From assembly GCA_020059485.1 (NCBI GenBank), contig JAGVCA010000018.1, positions 1 through 34,764 on the forward strand: a stretch of DNA of 34,764 nucleotides. The letters run 5' to 3'. Made by a program: the position numbers and the translations under genes. The notes under the pieces are model-generated. The model was not told the origin of the DNA and did no database searches. It worked only from the letters and a program-made list of their open reading frames with translations. Source of the DNA: Anaerolineales bacterium (GTDB taxonomy: Bacteria > Chloroflexota > Anaerolineae > Anaerolineales > UBA11579). Every line of letters starts with the position of its first letter. The stretch's first letter is position 1. Positions 30,631 through 34,764 of the stretch are shown piece by piece.

Positions 30631-33600
30631 ATGGCACCCACATCCACCTCCACCAAGATTCTGCGCGCGTTCACGATTGCTGGAATCCTGGCCATTCTTG
30701 TCCTGACCCCTCAATTCACCGTATATGCTGCTGCAGAGCTCTCTGTCACGCCTCTGACCTGGAACATCATCGGTCTGGACAGCAACGACGAATCAGTCGG
30801 TCCGAACCATTTTCCAATTGGCGCGCGGGTATGCAATATAGGGGATACCACCCTCATAAATGTTAAATCCTCCTTCCAGTGGACTACCGAAGAGACTTCC
30901 GGAGCCGATTACATCAACATCCGGCCTGAAACATCTGACGCCTATACGGCGGATGGCATCGATCTGGCGCCCGCTGAATGCCACGATTTCTATTACGAGG
31001 TGGAAGTTGACCGCCTCGATGCAGCCCGCGGCACTGCCCGCTCTTACAAGATCCTCGCCAGCGCAAATGACGGTGCGGTCACCGGCAGCACGCCTGATCA
31101 CCGGGAGTTATTCGTCGAATGGCTGATCTCCCAGTCCCGCAACTCCGTCTCAGATGTCAAACTTAATGGCGTTTCTGTGTCGAGTGGCGGCACAATGGTC
31201 CTGACGGTCGGTGAAACCTACAACATCCAGTTGGTCGGTTCAACCGCCACCAATGGCTATAACCAATTGGAAAGTTTTATCAATTTCCCTAACACCATTT
31301 TCCAGGTCAACTCGGTTTCATCCACTTACAGCGTATCCGACATCGGGTCTCCCATTGACAAACTGTATGCCGATGCCTGCGGCTGGATCAACGATATCAC
31401 TGACCCGCTGTATGCCTCCTGCTCCCCCGGAAACATCGATAAATCGGGCGGCTCGGTAACCACCACCTACAATGTCACCATCCTCAAAGTTGGCAGCGTC
31501 AACCCGGAACCGCTCAGTACCCTGCTGTACGACTTCTCCGGCAGTTCATTCCACTACAACAGCGACTTCTCGGTCTCAACCCGTTATGCCGCCATCATCG
31601 ATCCGACCGACCTGACGATCTCAAAAGCTTTCAACCCGGACCCGACAAATGCCGGCGGGACGTCAAAACTGACCTTCACGATCACCAATCCTTTCCCGGT
31701 GACCATCTCCGGACTTTCCTTTACAGATACCTTCCCAACCACTCCTGGGAATATGGTTGTCGCCGATCCAACCGGTGCTTCCACTTCCGGCTGCGGCACC
31801 CCCACCTTCACGCCCGTAGCCGGCGAAGGGTCGATTGCCTTCAGCAACGGTTCGGTCGGCCCGAACAGCACCTGCAAAGTCAGCCTGAACGTGACCGTGC
31901 CGGTGATCGGAAATTACGACAACACCTCCAGCACATTGAAATACGTCAGCGGTGGCAACACCATCGATACCGGCAACTACGCCTCTGAAGATCTGGATGT
32001 CGATGATGCCCCACCGCCGCCAACCGCCGTCTGCGGCCTCTCGCTGGTAGAGTGGCGCATGCCCACCACCCAGGGCACCACCAATCCGCCGATTTATTCT
32101 TTCAAAGCCGATGACTCCGTTGTGCCCGGTACGCCAGCTGCTCTCGCTGGGGCAGGGATTACAACCCTGGTTGAATCCATCGTCGGCAATCCCGCCAACT
32201 CCTGGCTGGCTTACGGCTTTGGCAAAGAAACTTTCGACACCGCCAACAACGATTATTTCGAGTTTACCTTTGATACCTCTAAAACTTCTGAGGTGCATCT
32301 GAAGTTTGACGCCATCCGGAAATCACCTGGCCCGGACACCCTCTACATCTATTACAACGATGGCTCCGACTGGACCTGGTACAACAACCCGACCACTTAT
32401 GCCACCAGCACCTCCTGGACCTCTTTTGGCGGGGTCGATGGCTTCGATTTCACTGGACTGACCAGCACATCAGGCAACACCTCCTTCCGTATCTATGGAT
32501 TTGGTGCCAACGCGGCTACCTCCGGTAATGACATGAACCTGGACAACATCGTCTTCACCGGCTGTGCACTGCCCAGCCCATTGACCATCACCAAATCATT
32601 CACCCCGGCCTCGATCCCGGTCGACGGGACCTCCACGCTTACCTTCACGATCAGCAATCCGAACACCATTCAGGCGACCGGTGTACAGTTCACCGATGTG
32701 CTCCCGCCGAATGTCAAAGTGGCGTCTGGCCCGGTCTTTTCCACCAGTGGATGCGGCACACCTACCTTCGACCCCGTGGTTGATGACACAACCCTGACCT
32801 TTACCAACGGTACGGTGGCAGCGGCTGTGGGCGGCGTTCCCGGGACATGCACCGTCAGTGTGAATGTGACTGCCACGGCTGCTGGCCCCCATACCAATGT
32901 CAGCGGTTTTATCTTTTCCACCACAACCGGCACCAACACTGGCCCGACCGGATCGGCATCTGCCACCCTGACAGCGATCAAACCACCGATCATCGAAAAA
33001 ACTTTCGGATCTACCCCGATCTTTGAAAACGGCACATCACTGCTGACCATCACCATCACCAATCCCAATCAAGATGACAGCCTCAACGGAATTGGCTTCA
33101 CCGACACATACCCGGAAGGCCTGACCAATCTCAACCCGCTCTCTCCGGCCGCCACCAACACCTGCGACGGCACACTGATCGCGCTTGCCGGAGGCAACTA
33201 CCTCAGCCTGAGCGGCGGTTCGATTCCGGCCGGAAGCAGCTGCACCATCACAGTCACGGTCACATCCGCGACTGCTGGCTCCTACACCAACTCAACCAGC
33301 ATAGTCACCTCATCCAATGGGGGGGATGGTAATTCTGATTCTGCCCTCCTGGTCGTACAGGAAGCCCTCCCCGGGATCTCACTCCTCAAGCAGGTAGCCA
33401 CCTCCGACAGCGGGCCTTGGGGAAAATTCGTCAGCGTATCTCCAGGCGATGAGGTCTACTACCGTTTCACAGTTGAGAATACCGGCAATGTTTCTCTCGG
33501 CGCGATCACGATCTCGGACGATACCCTGACTGGCTTTACCTGCAATTTCACCAACCCACTGCCGGTCGCAGAAGCGTTTGATGACGACCACATCTCGTAC

Positions 33601-34764
33601 TGCGTGGCTGGACCATATACCGCGGCCAGCGGTTTCCTCACCAACACCGCTACGGCCAGTTCTTCGGGCACGACCTCAAGGGAATCTGAGGCAACCTATG
33701 TCGGCGCCGAGCCTTCGATCAGTCTGACCAAACAGATTAGCACTTCGAGCACCGGTCCCTGGTCTGAGACGATCACCGGAGTGGATGCTGGGACAACTGT
33801 GTACTATCAGTTCATTATCGAAAACACCGGCAACGTTGCCCTGGAATCGATCAATATCACGGATCCGAATGTAGATGCTTCCGGGTGCAGTTTTACCGAC
33901 CCACTGGAAGCGCTGGGCACCACCTCGTGTGTGTTGCCTGTCACCGCCGCCAGCACAATCGGCGTCTATACCAACACTGCCACCGCGCACGGTACGTACA
34001 GATATGACGGCCTCGAATATGATTCCGAGCCTGATACCGCCTCCTATGCACTAACATCACCAGACTTGACGACCACCAAGACAAACGACACATCAGACAG
34101 CGTCAACCTTGGCGATGCTTTCACCTGGACGATCACTGTTAACAATCAAGGGACCGCAGCTGCCACATTTTTTACCGCCACCTCAGATCAGTTCCTAACA
34201 GACCCACTGCCTGTAAATGCCAATTATGGCACACCTACGCCTGGCAACTTCACCAATATTACCAATAGCGCCAACATTACCTGCGAGATCGTCCTCGACG
34301 TTCTTACCTGCTACGCCAATGGCGCGGATGTGACGATTGCCGCAGGGGGCAGCTTCGACGTCACGCTGACTGTCACCCCCACAGCAGAAGGCAACCTGGA
34401 TAACACCGCAACCGTCGACCCGGATTCAAAGGTAGAAGAGAGTATTGAGAACAATAACAGCGGCTCAGATACCGTCGCCGCTGTGAATGCCTACGAACTG
34501 ACCGTCGAGAAATCCTCCCTGACCACCGAGATCACCACCACCGGGGAGGTCGAATACTCCTATCTGGTTACCAATGCAGGTTCTGGAACCCTTACCGGCA
34601 TCAGCCTCGCCGATGACAACATTGACGGCACGGTCTCCTGCCCGGACACCACGCTCGATCCCGGCGAGGACATGACCTGCTCCGCCTCCCACACGGTCAC
34701 CCTGACCGAACTGAACACCGGCGGCAGCCTGGTCAACAATGTCACCGCTTCCTCCAACGAGGCA
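30631..34764 (+). CDS. Giant secreted DUF11-repeat protein, 3' end beyond the window
   Basis: The frame is open from the ATG to the last base (1378 codons, no stop). GAGGAG lies 9 nt upstream. A signal peptide (ILRAFTIAGILAILVLTPQF, cleavage near VYAAA) leads to a unique N-terminal domain (about 36-320). DUF11/Ig-like modules then start near residues 328 (TISKAFNPDP), 651 (TITKSFTPAS), 787 (IIEKTFGSTP), 916 (ISLLKQ), 1029 (ISLTKQ), 1145 (TTTKTND) and 1288 (ELTVEKSS). A non-DUF11 domain, probably beta-sandwich and lectin-like, is inserted at about 467-645. Paired cysteines recur in the modules. It is a likely cell-surface or exported adhesin. A C-terminal sorting signal or sortase, as in the divergent neighbour, would lie outside the window. 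Confidence 0.85.
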   Translation, partial: MAPTSTSTKILRAFTIAGILAILVLTPQFTVYAAAELSVTPLTWNIIGLDSNDESVGPNHFPIGARVCNIGDTTLINVKSSFQWTTEETSGADYINIRPETSDAYTADGIDLAPAECHDFYYEVEVDRLDAARGTARSYKILASANDGAVTGSTPDHRELFVEWLISQSRNSVSDVKLNGVSVSSGGTMVLTVGETYNIQLVGSTATNGYNQLESFINFPNTIFQVNSVSSTYSVSDIGSPIDKLYADACGWINDITDPLYASCSPGNIDKSGGSVTTTYNVTILKVGSVNPEPLSTLLYDFSGSSFHYNSDFSVSTRYAAIIDPTDLTISKAFNPDPTNAGGTSKLTFTITNPFPVTISGLSFTDTFPTTPGNMVVADPTGASTSGCGTPTFTPVAGEGSIAFSNGSVGPNSTCKVSLNVTVPVIGNYDNTSSTLKYVSGGNTIDTGNYASEDLDVDDAPPPPTAVCGLSLVEWRMPTTQGTTNPPIYSFKADDSVVPGTPAALAGAGITTLVESIVGNPANSWLAYGFGKETFDTANNDYFEFTFDTSKTSEVHLKFDAIRKSPGPDTLYIYYNDGSDWTWYNNPTTYATSTSWTSFGGVDGFDFTGLTSTSGNTSFRIYGFGANAATSGNDMNLDNIVFTGCALPSPLTITKSFTPASIPVDGTSTLTFTISNPNTIQATGVQFTDVLPPNVKVASGPVFSTSGCGTPTFDPVVDDTTLTFTNGTVAAAVGGVPGTCTVSVNVTATAAGPHTNVSGFIFSTTTGTNTGPTGSASATLTAIKPPIIEKTFGSTPIFENGTSLLTITITNPNQDDSLNGIGFTDTYPEGLTNLNPLSPAATNTCDGTLIALAGGNYLSLSGGSIPAGSSCTITVTVTSATAGSYTNSTSIVTSSNGGDGNSDSALLVVQEALPGISLLKQVATSDSGPWGKFVSVSPGDEVYYRFTVENTGNVSLGAITISDDTLTGFTCNFTNPLPVAEAFDDDHISYCVAGPYTAASGFLTNTATASSSGTTSRESEATYVGAEPSISLTKQISTSSTGPWSETITGVDAGTTVYYQFIIENTGNVALESINITDPNVDASGCSFTDPLEALGTTSCVLPVTAASTIGVYTNTATAHGTYRYDGLEYDSEPDTASYALTSPDLTTTKTNDTSDSVNLGDAFTWTITVNNQGTAAATFFTATSDQFLTDPLPVNANYGTPTPGNFTNITNSANITCEIVLDVLTCYANGADVTIAAGGSFDVTLTVTPTAEGNLDNTATVDPDSKVEESIENNNSGSDTVAAVNAYELTVEKSSLTTEITTTGEVEYSYLVTNAGSGTLTGISLADDNIDGTVSCPDTTLDPGEDMTCSASHTVTLTELNTGGSLVNNVTASSNEA

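Overview
The window looks like chromosomal DNA of a Chloroflexota bacterium, most likely Anaerolineae. This is inferred from gene style: moderately high GC, giant DUF11-repeat surface proteins ending in a sortase domain, a PIN-TRAM membrane protein next to cysS, META-domain lipoproteins, and full-length MetH beside a bifunctional homocysteine methyltransferase/MTHFR. No 16S gene is present, so the assignment is tentative.

Left end (1-4190, minus strand): a tRNA-Thr(UGU), tRNA-Tyr(GUA), tRNA-Thr(GGU), tuf operon (tuf is cut by the window edge) with a near-consensus promoter and hairpin-rich tRNA spacers. Before it comes a yacL-like PIN/TRAM gene, cysS and rlmB operon with its own strong promoter and a structured leader of about 175 nt. 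On the plus strand follow a thioredoxin-TPR co-chaperone gene with an intrinsic terminator, then a two-gene ABC-2 exporter.

Middle (6950-11300): an insertion sequence of about 1.4 kb sits between the exporter and a DEAD-box RNA helicase. It has one end site on the left, three 22-bp-phased end sites on the right, and a DDE transposase with a Mu/TnsB-like C-terminal region. After the helicase comes a haem-oxygenase-fold protein resembling CADD (self-sacrificing p-aminobenzoate synthase). Converging on it is a gene with an in-frame TGA that reads as an iodothyronine-deiodinase-like selenoprotein (U-P-Y-C active site), with a SECIS-like hairpin at the bacterial position.

One-carbon/methionine block (10580-20855): a minus-strand run of DHOD-like flavoprotein, metallo-beta-lactamase, glycoside hydrolase lipoprotein, metH and deiodinase-like selenoprotein has short gaps and may be one transcript. 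Divergent from it are a membrane-anchored DsbA-like protein and a fused homocysteine S-methyltransferase/methylenetetrahydrofolate reductase. MTHFR makes methyl-THF, MetH uses it to methylate homocysteine, and a CADD-like enzyme would feed folate synthesis; that last link is inference.

Right end (20867-34764): two paralogous META lipoproteins, an M29 aminopeptidase, and two divergent giant secreted DUF11-repeat proteins. The leftward one (2257 residues) carries an LPGTG motif immediately before its own C-terminal sortase domain. The rightward one is open to the window edge (at least 1378 residues).

The most unusual items are the deiodinase-like selenoprotein, the sorting signal and sortase in cis, and the asymmetric insertion-sequence ends.
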